Positions 50,961-63,729 of a DNA stretch of 64,000 nt are shown here, piece by piece. Origin of the DNA: Pontederia crassipes (Eukaryota; Streptophyta; Magnoliopsida; Commelinales; Pontederiaceae); contig CM060195.1 in NCBI GenBank assembly GCA_030549335.1, positions 46,010,991 to 46,074,990 of the forward strand. Reading direction: 5' to 3'. Both the position numbers and the translations under genes were made by a program. The first letter of the stretch is position 1, and each line of letters begins with the position of its first letter. Below the pieces are notes generated by a model that made no database searches, was not told where the DNA came from, and was given only the letters and a program-made list of their open reading frames with translations.

Positions 50961-53296
50961 TGCATTAACCGTATTGCCATCACTAATGACCAACATTCCA
51001 ATTATCAAGAGGTCATTATCCATCGAAATTCTCCCATTTCTCTCTTTAGCATCAAATTAATCATTAGTGTTTACTAGTGTCGATTCTTGTTATTCAAAAA
51101 CCATAGCCCGACTATTCCTGATTTTCTCGGATAATACATCGATTTGCTTATCTTTTCTTGCTAATTATTGTGCTTAGTTGATTTGATAATTAGTTTTGAC
51201 ATACTAAGGTTATAATCTTTGGTGGATTCAGCAATCTTTCACTGTAATAATAACTGCGCATTTGTATGTACAGTTGTGTGGTCAAAAATATTTAAAACTG
51301 TCTATATGATTATATTTTTACTCTCACAATTCTGCTGCGTAAATAGAATTCACAACACTATGTTTCTAATTTATTTAGCTTTCAGTATTATTGGAAAAAG
51401 AAAGAATACGAGCGTTTAAGCTCATTCAAGCGTGAACATAAAGCAACATTAATATATTGCCATGAATGTATCTTAAACATTAATATATTATCATTACGTT
51501 AATAACCATAAAAAAACAATTACTCGAACGGCTTTTCCCTTCTGTTCCGTTTTTGTCTTCTGTGCAGAGGAATCCAAAGGCAAAACGATGTGCACGGTGC
51601 TCGTGTCTTTTCCTATTACGCGCGCCGGCTCTTTTTAACTTTGTAATAAAGTTGTGGGGCTTTTTATAATTTCACAAAGATTCCTTTTATCACTTTTTAA
51701 TGATATATTTATATAAGGATTAATATATACTATTTTTCTAAAATTTTAATTAATTTAATACTCATAAATAATTATGTTATATTGTTGTGGTATTAAAACA
51801 TAATAACAAGCTATTATAATGGTTGCTACATTTTAGAATTAAAAAGTGATCATAAATTAAAATTCCTTTAATCATATTTTTTTTTGAAATTGGTTTTCCT
51901 ATTTTTTTTTTATATTGGGCCGCTTGTGAATATATATGTTAAGATTGTAAATACAAAATATAGTAATTTCAAATTTATTATTTTTTTTATTAAAAAGTAT
52001 TTACTCCGTTTGGTTAAAACATTTAAGTTCTTGTTAGTTCATACTCATTCAATTAGATAAAAAAGTTTAGGTTTGACGTTTGCATAAGAAATATAACAAT
52101 GAGAATATAAAAAGTAAATTTGATAGATAAATTTTAGTGGGTATTTGAATAAAAAAATAAAAAAATAAGGGTATAAATTTTTATTTATAATAAAAAATTA
52201 TTTAAATTATCTTATAATTGTTTTATTATTTAATATAATGTAAAAATAATAATTAGTAATATTTTACTATACAATAATACTAATTGAAGTATAATAAAAA
52301 AATTAATATTGACTTAAACATTTTAGTATATAAGATTAATAATAATGTATTAATAAAAATAAATTATATATATTCATTAAAAATAATTAAAAGCAGAAAG
52401 AAAAAAGAAAGAAAAAAGAAAAAAGTACTTTTCTTACCGAAAAAAATTGGGAATACTTGAAAGCCGAAATTTTGTTCGTGTGACTTTTTTTCGTGTTTGT
52501 TTGAACTAGTCGAAATTTGAGCAAATTCTTATCTAAATTTCGACATTCAAATAGGTCCTTTAAGAAGCTGAATTTGATGGAAGAGTATGCGTTATAAATA
52601 AAAAAATATGATAACATTATTCATGATTTAACCTTTTGGATTCGTTGACTGACTCATCTAATTTGATAATATATATTATTGTAATTTACAGAGTACGTTA
52701 AAAAATAATGCATTTCAGTGATTAAAAAAAAATCAGAACTTCTTAAGCCACAATCATCATGTAGACCTTCAAGTATAAAATGCTATCCCGATTGATGAAT
52801 TTGAAATCACATATATATATATACGATTGTTAAAATTTAACATTGAATGTGTTTAATGCCCACTCGTCAAAAGTTCTTACATGTTTTTTATTCTTTTATT
52901 ATTTGAAAAGTTAAGGATTCTTCATGATAAATATATTTATTTACGATTCACTACATTTTTAGCATCATTAGTGACCCCTCTAACCATAATTTGTGATAAA
53001 TGTTAAACAAAAAATTATATACCTTCACAAAACACATTAACAAAATCCTATTAAATATCATTTCTCCACTAAATTATCACTTTTAGGTTCAGATAATCCT
53101 TATTTTTACATTTAAGCATATCTGCCAGAGCGTATCTCTCTCTACTTGTAGACAAAGTACCAACTCAAATAATTGCATTTATATCCATTTATTTGCAGAT
53201 ATATAACATTAACTACCAGACAACTTTTTCCAGTTTAAAAAATAGGGACTCATTGTTAAAAATAAATTTCACTAATTCACCTCTAAAAAAAATCCT
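50961..53296. other. AT-rich intergenic sequence, no gene seen
   Basis: No convincing frame or domain. The stretch 52000-52570 opens with CTCCGTTTGGTTAAAAC and closes with an inverted TTTGAATG-like word. It may be a decayed Harbinger MITE but I could not match its ends. Confidence 0.5.
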
Positions 53297-53299
53297 TTA

Positions 53300-53931
53300 G
53301 GGCCATTTGGTTACGGAATATAGGTAGAAGAATAGAGAATTATATTTCTTCGTTGATATTCTTATTTGTGTTTGATTGATAAAATAATATTCCTAATTAT
53401 TATTCTAATAGTGTTTGGATGAAATATAAGTATAAAATTAATAATATATGATAATTTTATTCTATAAATAAAAATGATATTTATATTTTTGAAAAAAATA
53501 TAAATAAGATTTATTATTATAAATTATATACTCACTTTTAACTTTGATTTATTAATAACATTTTCAAATTTTAATATGAAATATTAAGAATCAATTTGAA
53601 TATAAATTATTTGTAATATTATCGCTTGAGAGATAATAATTAAAACATAATAAAAATAATTAGTTAATATATTAATGATATAACATATATAATTAAAGCC
53701 TCATAATTAATTAATTTTTTTCATGACTACGTGGGAATAAGTTGTATTCCATATATTTTGAAGAATTTGATAATCCCATAGACAAGCTCCCGACAAATTT
53801 AGATAAAATTTGGAATCTCTGCAATAAAAAATTGATGCTAATCCTATTCTATTGCCTGTTTAGAAACTTTCAATAGAATACATAAATATTTCACCGTTTA
53901 TTCTATATCCAAACTATATCCAAACAGCCCC
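53300..53931. mobile_element. Tourist-like (PIF/Harbinger) MITE
   Basis: The left end GGGCCATTTGGTTACGGAAT and inverted right end GGGGCTGTTTGGATATAGT form an imperfect terminal repeat. TTA flanks both sides (53297-53299, 53932-53934), as Harbinger elements leave. The 632-bp interior is very AT-rich and non-coding. It lies about 370 bases upstream of the probable leader exon of the DUF641 gene. Confidence 0.8.
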
Positions 53932-54299
53932 TTAGTTATTCTCTATTCTCAAACATAAAACATATTGTGCATTCAATTATTCTAATCCATTAATTTTTAA
54001 AATAAAAGATGACATTCTTGACATTTTTACTTATTTTCAGTCATTTCAAACATTTTTATCTTATCGTATTTAAATTTTAGTAAACCCCACTAATTTGTGT
54101 TACTCCCGGAAAAAGTAAAATTTTAATAATATTTCCCTCAATATCTTTACAACATCCAGCTGGAAAATACGAAAGGACCTATATTTATTATTAAAACGTG
54201 TCTCCTTAAAAAAGGCCACCTCGTGCAGCCCTCCATTTACCTAAACTACCCTCCATCCCACTCCCGCACAACGAAACCGGGATTGCGTTTTCAGTTCAG

Positions 54300-54683
54300 A
54301 GAGCAAACGAACGGTGGACGCAGGACACGAATGTAATTATCTATCTAGAGAGGAATGTTTCTGGAATAGAAGTTTCAACGACAAAGCGCCACTATTTATG
54401 GAGAGAGAGAGTGAGAGAGAGAGAGTTCCAAAGCCGCCGCGTTCCCCAACGTCGCCGCTGTCGAGTGCTGCCGCTTTCCCTCCCTCTTCCTTCTACTTCC
54501 CGCCCTTTTGCTCCATCTCTCTCCCGATCTGCGCGCCATAGTCGATTCGTGCTCTCCGCCATCGACGAGCCCGTTTGAAGGTCGAGGGCATGCGTCGCTG
54601 ACGTCTCTCTCCTGCCTGAGTTGATCTGATCTGAACGCAAGCGAAACTGCTGCACTGCCTCCTTCATAAAAGGATCGTTCTTG
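54300..54683 (+). other. Probable untranslated first exon of the DUF641 gene
   Basis: A GC-richer, GA/CT-rich block ends in the strong donor CTTGGTAAGTT at 54684. It contains a GAGA run (54400-54427) typical of plant leaders. The matching acceptor (TTTGAAGTAG) is at 56651-56660, 12 bases before the ATG. The transcription start is not known; 54300 is an estimate. Confidence 0.55.
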
Positions 54684-56660
54684 GTAAGTTCCTAAAAATA
54701 ACTCTCCGTACTTCCCATTTAGTAGTGCGATCTTGCCCAAATCTTGAGCTTTTGCTACTTTTCTTCTGTAACTCTTGTACCGTCTCCACCATTCCCCTTT
54801 TCTACGATTTCGCACTGTTCAAACTTGCAGTTTCAGGTTGCCATTCAGAAACGCCGGCCAGTAACTATTAGTGGCTCATTAATATCAGATTACATGTTTA
54901 GTTACAGTTTCGCGGTATAAATTGGCGTTCTTTAATGCGTTTTTGTTTGCAACCTCTGTGAACATTTGTCCCTTCGTCTTCTAATGGCAAACGAAGTAGA
55001 AAGAAGAGAAGGAGACACCACTCCTCTGTAGCATCTGGAACTGCTGTACGCGAGCACGTGATTCTGAACGGTACGTTTGGAAGGCTTTGCCAGTGAATGG
55101 GCCCCAACGAAGACTGCAGCCACCATCTCGACTAAATCTTAAAGCCTAATAATTAAAGTAAAGATTAGCGGGCAGTAACTATGCACACATGCTCACTAAT
55201 TAGGTATTAACACTGGCTTTGTTCGATGTTAATACAAAAAGAATTAGGCACCAAGGATCCAAAGCTCATATTTTAATGTTCTCGTAGTTATACAATACTG
55301 AGTCGAGCATACACTTATGGCGTCTTGTTTGTAGTCTAGTGAAGCTGTAAAGTCATGGAGTTTATACTGGCACTAGTTGCTAAGTGCAGTTAACTCTTTA
55401 CCACAGTTGCCTGCACCGAAATGGACTCACTATGTTGACGTTTCTGAAGTCGGTGTACCATTCTGTTTTTTTTTTTGCACTTAAATTGGGGCTTTAATAG
55501 GTGATGTGATTGATATATGACTGAAGAGGATTGGGGGATGCTGCTTGGTTGCTAATCCTAGTTGAATCGCTTGCAGTAGTTGGCAAAGTATTTTGAAGCT
55601 GTCTTCTGATTTTTCAGCTGGCCAAAGGTGATCAAATCCTTAATTCAGTCTACGGTTCCATGAATGTGTTGGATTCGGTTTCAATCTCTGTACTGTTCTT
55701 TTTTTTTGGGGTCGAAACTCTGTACAGTACTTTGCATAAATATATGTTCTTTTACTGTTGGTGCATCGGACAGTAGGGGGTGACCTGTCTACTCACTCAA
55801 AAAGACGGTATCTAATTTTCGGAGTGATCAGGGAACAAGTAAAATGTGTTTGTAGCACTGTTCGATGAGTTAATCATGTGTTGTGTTGCATGCAATTTCC
55901 AAAACATAAGCTTTGGATGGGACAATAATCAGCGTTCTGATCTAGATACTGATCTTTGATTAGATGAGATCTAGGGGTAGCTCCGACTTTAGGAAAAGGA
56001 GAGACGATACTCCTGACCCACTCCATCCTATTTTTCCTGTTCAAACACATCAAAATCTCACCTGTGTGACTTCTTTTTGCAAGCTGTTTTCCAATCCAAG
56101 TACCCTGACAACCCAGTATGTCCACTTTCCTGCTACCAGCCAATCCATCATCAATCTTAACCACACACAAAACATGTATCCTCCATCATACCTCTCTCTC
56201 CCTTCTTCTCCCAATCCTTCCAACTCTTTACTCAAAAAGGGATCTCTCAATAAGCCAATCGGTTTTACCACACTCCATTTTCAAAAGTTTTATTCTGCGT
56301 AGCATGGCGTCTTATACTTCGTAGCAAGAGATTGGCTCCACCTGGGGCACATAGGAGACATGTATTCTCTATTTAACTTCATGCTATTTTTAAACATCTC
56401 TTCTTTTCTTTTATTGCAAAGATGATTCATAATTGACGTTTTAATGCTGCGCACTCTTGTTGTTTCTTTTATCTTTGTTTGCCCCTAACTTTTTTCCTTT
56501 TTTTTTTGAGGGGGTCTCAAAGGCATACTAAAGAAACCCCCAGTAATAATAGCTTCTCTGTGGTCTGGGAAAAAAGCTTTCCTGTGAACTGCTACTTGAC
56601 TGCTTACTCATATGTTTTTTTCTGAATCATTTCTATCTTTTTGTTTCTACTTTGAAGTAG
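54684..56660 (+). other. Probable long leader intron of the DUF641 gene
   Basis: GT at 54684 and AG at 56659-56660, preceded by a T-rich tract (CTATCTTTTTGTTTCTAC). T-rich overall. It would be a 1,977-bp intron wholly inside the 5' untranslated region, a layout linked in plants to raised expression. Confidence 0.55.
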
Positions 56661-56672
56661 AAGGAAGAGCAA

Positions 56673-58139
56673 ATGGAGACCGCCAGGGCGTCGGCGCCGC
56701 CGAACTTGGGATCAATGGCCCGGACATTCACCAAGATCCTTCGCCTGCGGCGGAAGGGCGCCAACTCCGGCAGCGTGGCCGGGGTTTCCCACGACGAGGA
56801 CGTCGAGAGCGTCCACAAGCTCAAGCTGTCTCAGGACCTCGGTGGGTACTTCTCGGCCGTCATCTCTGAGCCGGCGGGTCACGAGTTCTGCAAAGTTGAG
56901 TTTGAGCACGACAAGCAGCAACAACAGCAGCAATGGAGGTCGTTCTCCAAGGACAGGGAGGTTACGGAGTCCCTTGTGGCCAACCTCTTCGCCAGCGTCT
57001 CCGCCATCAAGGCCTCCTATGCTGAGCTCCAAATCGCGCAGTCCCCCTACGACGCGGACTCGATACAGGGCGCAGACCTCGCCATAGTTTCCGAGCTCAA
57101 GCGCATCTCGGAGCTCAAGCAGTCGTACCGCAAGAAACAGTACCAGCCTACCTCTCAGCCGGCTCTCGACGCCCAGATCCAAGAGCAGCGAAGTCTAATC
57201 AAAACTTATCAGATCACTAGTAACAAGCTGGAAACGGAGCTCAAGCTCAAGGAGACGGAGCTCCTCGCGCTCCAAACGGAGCTCGTCGAGTCCGAGAGGA
57301 AAAAGAGAGCGTTGGAGGCCAAACTCCACCCCGGTCGCTCGATTTCGGCTCTCCACGACCTCCATGTCTCAGGTCTAAACCCTACCCATTTCCTCACCGC
57401 ACTGCGTTACACCTACAAGTCCATCAGGTCATTCGTGAGGATAATGGTGAAGGAGATGGAGGCCGCCGGCTGGGATCTCGACGCTGCCGCCGGAGCAATC
57501 CAGCCAGACGTGCTCCATTGCCGGAAAGCCGCCAACCGGAGCTTCGCCTTCGAATCCTACGTCTGCCAGAAGATGTTCTCCGACTTCCAGCATGCAAGTT
57601 TCAATCTTTCAGCATTAGAAGAGCGATCGGCGTTGGATCGGCGGCAGTTCTTTGACGAGTTCAGCCATCTCAAGTCGTCGGAACTGAAACAAAAGCCAGG
57701 CCCCGGACCTTGCCACGCTCCCCCGTCGCCCGCGATGGCGCAGTTCTACCGGGCGAGATACCTGGCATTGGTCCACCCGAAGATGGAGTCGTCGTTCTTC
57801 GGCGACCTGGATCAGCGCGCCGCGGTGAGCGCCGGCAGGGCGTGGCCCGCCACGCCCTTCTTCGTCGAGTTCGCGGAGATGGCGCGACGGGTGTGGCTGC
57901 TGCATTGCCTCTTCTTCTCGTTCGAGCGCGTGCCCGGCTGCAGCGTGTTCCAGGTCCGGCGGGGGAGCCGGTTCTCGGACGTTTACATGGAGAGCGTGGC
58001 GGAGGACGGCAACGGCGGCGAGGCCGAACCCGCTGTATCCAGACCGGCCGCGGTCGGGTTCACGGTGGTGCCCGGGTTCAGAGTGGGCCGGGTGGTGATC
58101 CAGTGCAAGGTTTACCTCTCTAACCATCCGGTCCAGTAG
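56673..58139 (+). CDS. DUF641 family protein (GIL1/IRKI/UNE1-like)
   Basis: 488 residues in one GC-rich exon, resembling the shorter members of the plant DUF641 family (UNE1 type, related to GRAVITROPIC IN THE LIGHT 1 and IRK-interacting protein). Residues 14-26 are basic (ARTFTKILRLRRK). DUF641 spans about 95-215, with ESLVANLFASVSAIKASYAE and IQGADLAIVSELKRISELK. A coiled coil covers about 165-217 (EQRSLIKTYQITSNKLE onward). The C-terminal domain starts near 235 (LNPTHFLTALRYTYKSIRSF) and holds ESYVCQKMF, KMESSFFGDLDQR, ARRVWLLHCLFFS and FSDVYMESV. These proteins are thought to act as scaffolds or adaptors in signalling; biochemical activity is unknown. The start at 56673 follows the predicted splice acceptor by 12 bases. 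High GC contrasts with the AT-rich flanks. Confidence 0.92.
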   Translation: METARASAPPNLGSMARTFTKILRLRRKGANSGSVAGVSHDEDVESVHKLKLSQDLGGYFSAVISEPAGHEFCKVEFEHDKQQQQQQWRSFSKDREVTESLVANLFASVSAIKASYAELQIAQSPYDADSIQGADLAIVSELKRISELKQSYRKKQYQPTSQPALDAQIQEQRSLIKTYQITSNKLETELKLKETELLALQTELVESERKKRALEAKLHPGRSISALHDLHVSGLNPTHFLTALRYTYKSIRSFVRIMVKEMEAAGWDLDAAAGAIQPDVLHCRKAANRSFAFESYVCQKMFSDFQHASFNLSALEERSALDRRQFFDEFSHLKSSELKQKPGPGPCHAPPSPAMAQFYRARYLALVHPKMESSFFGDLDQRAAVSAGRAWPATPFFVEFAEMARRVWLLHCLFFSFERVPGCSVFQVRRGSRFSDVYMESVAEDGNGGEAEPAVSRPAAVGFTVVPGFRVGRVVIQCKVYLSNHPVQ

Positions 58140-61100
58140 TTGATCCGACGGCCGCGCCGTGGTGACTAACCATCCGACGTTGCTCTTTGGAGAGCTCCGC
58201 ATGTGGGGCCCCGTCGAGGAGGTGAAGGGGGAAGGATGGGGTATTTTAAATGTTGGGGAATTTATGTAGAAATTAAAGAGGGGGCACGCAAAGTTGTCTC
58301 GCTCAACGGCTATTTATGTATAGTTTGGTATAATCAATTATGTTATCATTAGTAGTATATTGGCAAAAGCGTGATGTACTAGTTCTAATTTTGGCTTAAT
58401 CACAGCTATAATTGCATGCACCCCTCATGTGGATGGAATTAAGATAATGCCACATTTAACTTGTTAATTAGTTCGTGCTCGAGAGCACAACTTTATGTTG
58501 GAATGAATAATAAATGTGAGGTTCCTTATTAGTTGAGAATAAAAAAAAGGTGGTATTGGTACAATAAAATAAAAGGTGATGGAAATTGGGACGAGAGAAC
58601 AGGGTGACAGAAGGAAGAGATGGTGGGGTCATGCATTTGTTAAAGTCTGCATCTTGACTGCCTGGAATTTCGTAGCATTTTGTTGCCTTTTGCATGGGGC
58701 ATTGAGTGGTGGAGGCTTTCTTTTCAGTTTCTTTATTTATAACTTTTTTTTGTAATTTTTTTTGCATGAGAGAGAAATTTGTATCGACAACTTTTTTATT
58801 TATATAATTTTAGAAATAAAAATGCCAAAAATTTGAAAGTTATCATACGTGATAAAGAAATTAAATTATAAAAATATAATAAAAAATTATCTTGGATGAT
58901 TTTCTGTTCTTTTCTCTAAATAAATTTAGAATGATTTCTTTAAATTTGAAATGCCGATGAAAAAAAAAACTAGCGAGTAAACGTTTTAGATTGAAAAACT
59001 GATCAGACTAACATGAGAATATGCTAATAAATTATGCTGATCAAATTCACAATTTCTACTTTTAAAATAAAATTACCAGTTGCTAAGTCTAAAATATTAT
59101 TTACCAGATTAATTATCTTTACCCTCTCTTTTTGCCCCCGTTGGAATGTACACCTTTTGGAGAGGCCCAATCTTGGTGGCATTATCTTATGCTTTTTAAG
59201 TGGGCGTGTGACTCACCTTTGGCCTACTTTGTCATACTCTCTTGTACACTATTTTTTTTTTGTATGTCGAATTAATTTGAGAATACAAACGTGGTCTAGT
59301 TCAATTTTTATTAGAGAAATATTGATTAATTTATTTAACTAGTAATAAGTTGAGTTTAAATAAGAGTTTTATTATCGAATTTTGAAAGCCTCAAGAATAG
59401 GGATTCCTTCATAGAATTAGGTTAACGTCAAAACGTGCTTTTTTAAAAAAAAAAACCTTGGAGCAAGTTCATTGACCTCCCTATATAATTGAAAATAAAA
59501 TAACAAGTCAATTGTATATTATCTGAACTTGGGTGAGTGGAAGTGCCATGTTATGTTATCTTTTCAATTTTACTTGGGAGAGGTGGTGGTGGTGGTGAGG
59601 AAGTGCTATGCATGCCATGTACAGTGATGGGCGTTGGTGTTTTCTTGAGCTTAGAGAATCAGATGTGTGAGTAAATATTATTATGCATTAGATTTGATGT
59701 TTCTACTTTTATTTTTCACTTGTTATTATAGTGGCATGCTGATGTTTCATTCAATGTGATCATGTAGTGCTCGGAAAGGTCAATATTTAGCTTATTCATG
59801 TGATCATATATTGGAGACATAGTTTGCTTTATGCATGATGAAGAATTGGACGGTGATTGGCCATGAATAAACAATGTGATGGTTGTCACTTTGTTTCCAT
59901 GTGAGCATGGCGAAATGCTTTGTAGTTGCTAAGAAACGGACACGAGATATGGTATTATGGCCCCTATATATGGCACAACCATTTTGTCTATGTCCTTTGT
60001 GCCAATGTGCTTGACAACTCACTTTGCTGCTTCCACAGTGAATTTGATTTTTTCTTGTTTTTATGGTGGCTCCATATCGAACAACGGCCGTAGATCTACC
60101 ATGGACTTTTACCATAGTCACTTTATAATGCCTCATGATAGATACTAAACATAGCATCTCAATTAACTAACTTTATTATATCGATATCTAGGATAACTTT
60201 TTTTTTATTGATATTAAAGAATGTGGTGCCATTTTTTGGATCGTCATTATATTCTTTAGGAATTTTGCTCCCAATTAAGCTGGACATTAGGAGATGAATT
60301 GTTTGTGTAAGGTATTATTTAATTAAGTTTATAAGTTACTTATAAGTTAATTTTAAAAAATCTTCGTGTTATTATAAGTTAAAAAATAAGTAAGAGAAGG
60401 GTTGTCGGATAGTTGTATATAAATATAAAGTTTTATTCAAATAATAATTACTTATTTTTAAAAATAAATTTCAGTCAATGAAATATTTATGACTCGATAT
60501 AAAAAATAAGACACACGGTGAGAATTTTTGTATACACAATGAATCTAAATTGAAATATTTCTTCAAGTGAGTCTTTTTCTTTTCAAGTGCAGCAAATCCA
60601 ATTTAAACTTTGTTATGTTTTGAAATCCATTCTCCAATTTTATTTTATTTTATTTTATAACAAAATTATCTTTTACTTTATATATTTAACAACCTTATCT
60701 TCTTACTATAAGGTTATCAAGTAATGTGGTGTTGTGATATACTTTGAAAACTACAAAAATAAAGTTTAAATAAATGTTCCAAACCCGAATTTCGTTACTA
60801 TTGCACATGTGATATATTTATTGTACATATAGTATTTTCTATTTTTAGTAAAAAAATAAAAATGACATATCAGGAAAATTACTTTCTGAATTAACATAAC
60901 TTGGATGGTAATTTAGAACATAAAAAAAACAAAACTAGAATGTATGCAGTAAAATTACCCCTTCTTAGTTTTCAAGTAATTTTAATTATTTTCTACAAAT
61001 TGAACGATTAGTTGACCATTTCTTCTTAATTTTCTTAAATGAGAGCACAATAGTAATATATAAGTATTCTTTAAACTTAATCTTCTAGAAAGACTATTAG

Positions 61101-63080
61101 ATGATTGACTTGAATTTATCCTAATAAAAATGTCATAAAATTCCGCTATGTAAATGATTGCACCCATATTAAAAAAGTCATATCATATTGAAGATACCAT
61201 TTGCCTCTGCAAATAACTTCTTATGATAAAGCTAAAGCATGCGGTTTGCCTGCCAACTATATATTTGACATTACTTGTTGATTTTCTTAATTTTTTTTAA
61301 AATCGCAAGATATGATTTTTAAAACAATGCAATAGATAGATATAATGCATTTTTTTGTTCTTTGAAATGCAAGATTTAGCTTCTCTAAGCTTTAATGCTG
61401 CAAAGAAATGGGTTAGGTTTGGTTTACTATCTACTTTTATTGATAATGTTTTGAACGTTAACTTAGTCGTAACTCTATATGATTAGTCAGATGCTTCAAT
61501 AAGGAGGACCACGAAGTCGTACATTCCATATGGGCTCGTTATGTTCTTCTGTGTGTTCAATTTTCTCTCTCCCTTTTTCCCTAACAACTCTAGGTCTATA
61601 ATATTTTCTTACAGTTGATCAATTTTTTTATTACCAGTCTAATGCGTGGAAGGAAAATTAGATACAAAAAGTTACATATACAATTCTAAGATTTGTTTTC
61701 TATATTACTTTTCATTTGGGAATGTTGAGACTGCATTGAATTTAAGTTGATAATTTGCAAAATTCGATCTTTTTTTCCAACTGCAATTTTGTGATGGAGT
61801 AAATAAATAACCACAATCGAGAGAGTATTTTGGGCCGGGCCTTGGATGCGAATTCTATCTCAACGTCTTGCTTCCTTTGGACGGCCCAATAGAAATCACC
61901 ATTCATTCACTCTGTTTTGGGCGTCTCAAATAAGCGAGCAAGATTTTTATCATATTTTTCAATATTTGTAGGAACTTAGATATATAAGTTTAATTCATCA
62001 AAGTCGTTGATTTGTATCGTCATTTATTTTTTTCTCTTATGTTCGAATATTAAATTTGTTATGTGTGATATCGAATTCAATTAGATGCTAAAAGCGAATA
62101 ACTTATGGTTGGAACTTGGAAATGAACCATTGAGATTAAAATATTACCAACTAATTATTTCCACATTTGATTATTAACAATTAGTAATTTCTTAGGTTGG
62201 TCTAATGGCACTAGCTGTAAATGGTAGACATGTAAATTCACCCATTTGATAGATCTCGTCTTTACAAATTTTACTTTTTTTTTTCATGTATTCAAGCATA
62301 AATTGCTTCGTAGGTCCACATTTTGTAGCTTTAATCTTACACAATGCACGCATTCAAGTAGCGTAACATATGATGTTGACGAAAAATATGTAACTTAGGC
62401 GTGCACGAACACGAAGGCTGCATAACTTTTCTTTTTCCTCATATCTTAATTAATACATGGTGTTGCTTATTACAAATACCGATGATAAAATGTCTAGATA
62501 AAATAGCTCATAAAAAAATATTTTTTGAAATTTCAATTTATATAATTCAATCCAACTTATGTGACAAGTTCCATTATCCTAATAGAATGGAAACACAATA
62601 TTGTTTACATGACATCAGGGGATTAAGAATGATTCTTATCGACCTCAAAGAAATATGAAAAAACAGAAACATCTCTTAAACATATGACCCTCTTCAGAAT
62701 CAGATCTTGAGAAGCCACTTGTAGCTTGTTTCTTCCTCTCAATAATATGTGCACAACTTAATTTCTCCCCTTATTTGCTAAAGATATATAGAAATTTAGG
62801 AAGTTTTTCTCTTGGTTAAAATGATCACTATCCTGTACACAATCCAAACTATAGGAGATTTTTATGTGGAAAATCACTATAAAATAATAGGAAACAACAA
62901 ATCTCTAATTGTACATGTTGGTTTATTAAAAGAATTTATACATATCTCTCTATGCATATATATATTACATGATCAATAATTTTAAGAGAACATAACTAAA
63001 AATAAAAAAAAGTCTTTATAGGAGGACACTTATCCGATTGGGCCAATAATGTGACAGAATGGAATCTCACAACTCTTGTC
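58140..63080. other. AT-rich intergenic sequence, no gene seen
   Basis: Begins with the 3' untranslated region of the DUF641 gene (AATAAT near 58505 may serve as a poly-A signal). Further right, frames such as 59804-60157 (minus) match no known family. Confidence 0.5.
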
Positions 63081-63091
63081 CAAAGTCATAC

Positions 63092-63120
63092 GACTCTCTC
63101 TCTCTCTCTCTCTCTCTCTC
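63092..63120. repeat. (TC)n microsatellite 1
   Basis: About 14 uninterrupted CT dinucleotides. Confidence 0.9.
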
Positions 63121-63337
63121 AAACCTTTTGATCCGATTAATTTGTGGCGCCATCTCATTCTCACGCGAGTTGACACGCAGAGCTATCTTCTTCTTCCTTG
63201 AGGTGTTTTTGTTCCTTCATGACGTGCTTCATGGGCGTTACAGTGATGGCCAAAAAGTGGTCGCTGTCTATAAAGTAAATGGTGAGTTTGTGACGCAAAT
63301 TATATGCTTCTATCGGGTCTCCACGCAGCCCTTAGTC

Positions 63338-63339
<2 letters not shown>

Positions 63340-63378
<39 letters not shown>
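63340..63378. repeat. (TC)n microsatellite 2
   Basis: About 19 uninterrupted CT dinucleotides. The Leu-Ser repeats in frames across it are artefacts. Confidence 0.9.
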
Positions 63379-63382
<4 letters not shown>

Positions 63383-63702
63383 TATCTAACTCACACTACT
63401 CGTCCTCCATTTCCATTCATGCACTTAATATATACATATTATATTATATAGTTGACCTTTCATAATGTTTGCACAAACAAAATACAATCGAGTAGGGAAA
63501 AAAAAGCAAGTTAGATTCTTTTCTTATAAGTCCAAACTTGTTTGAGATAAGTGGTCATCGATATCAAATGAAAATATAAAAAAATATCACAACTCCGGAA
63601 ACAGCTATCGCCCATTGGGAGAAGACATAACAATCAAGTCTTATAGGTCCACCACTAATTAAGTTGCACTCTAAAAGGACCTTATCTTTTTTTTTTCCTT
63701 TT

Positions 63703-63729
63703 CTCTCTCTCTCTCTCTCTATCTCTCTC
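63703..63729. repeat. (TC)n microsatellite 3
   Basis: CT run with one interruption. Third such tract within 650 bases. Confidence 0.85.

Noticed and set aside
52001..52570. Possible Harbinger MITE
   Set aside because: One end looks right but no matching inverted end or TAA/TTA pair was found.
57615..58202. 195-codon minus-strand frame
   Set aside because: Antisense shadow of the GC-rich DUF641 coding exon.
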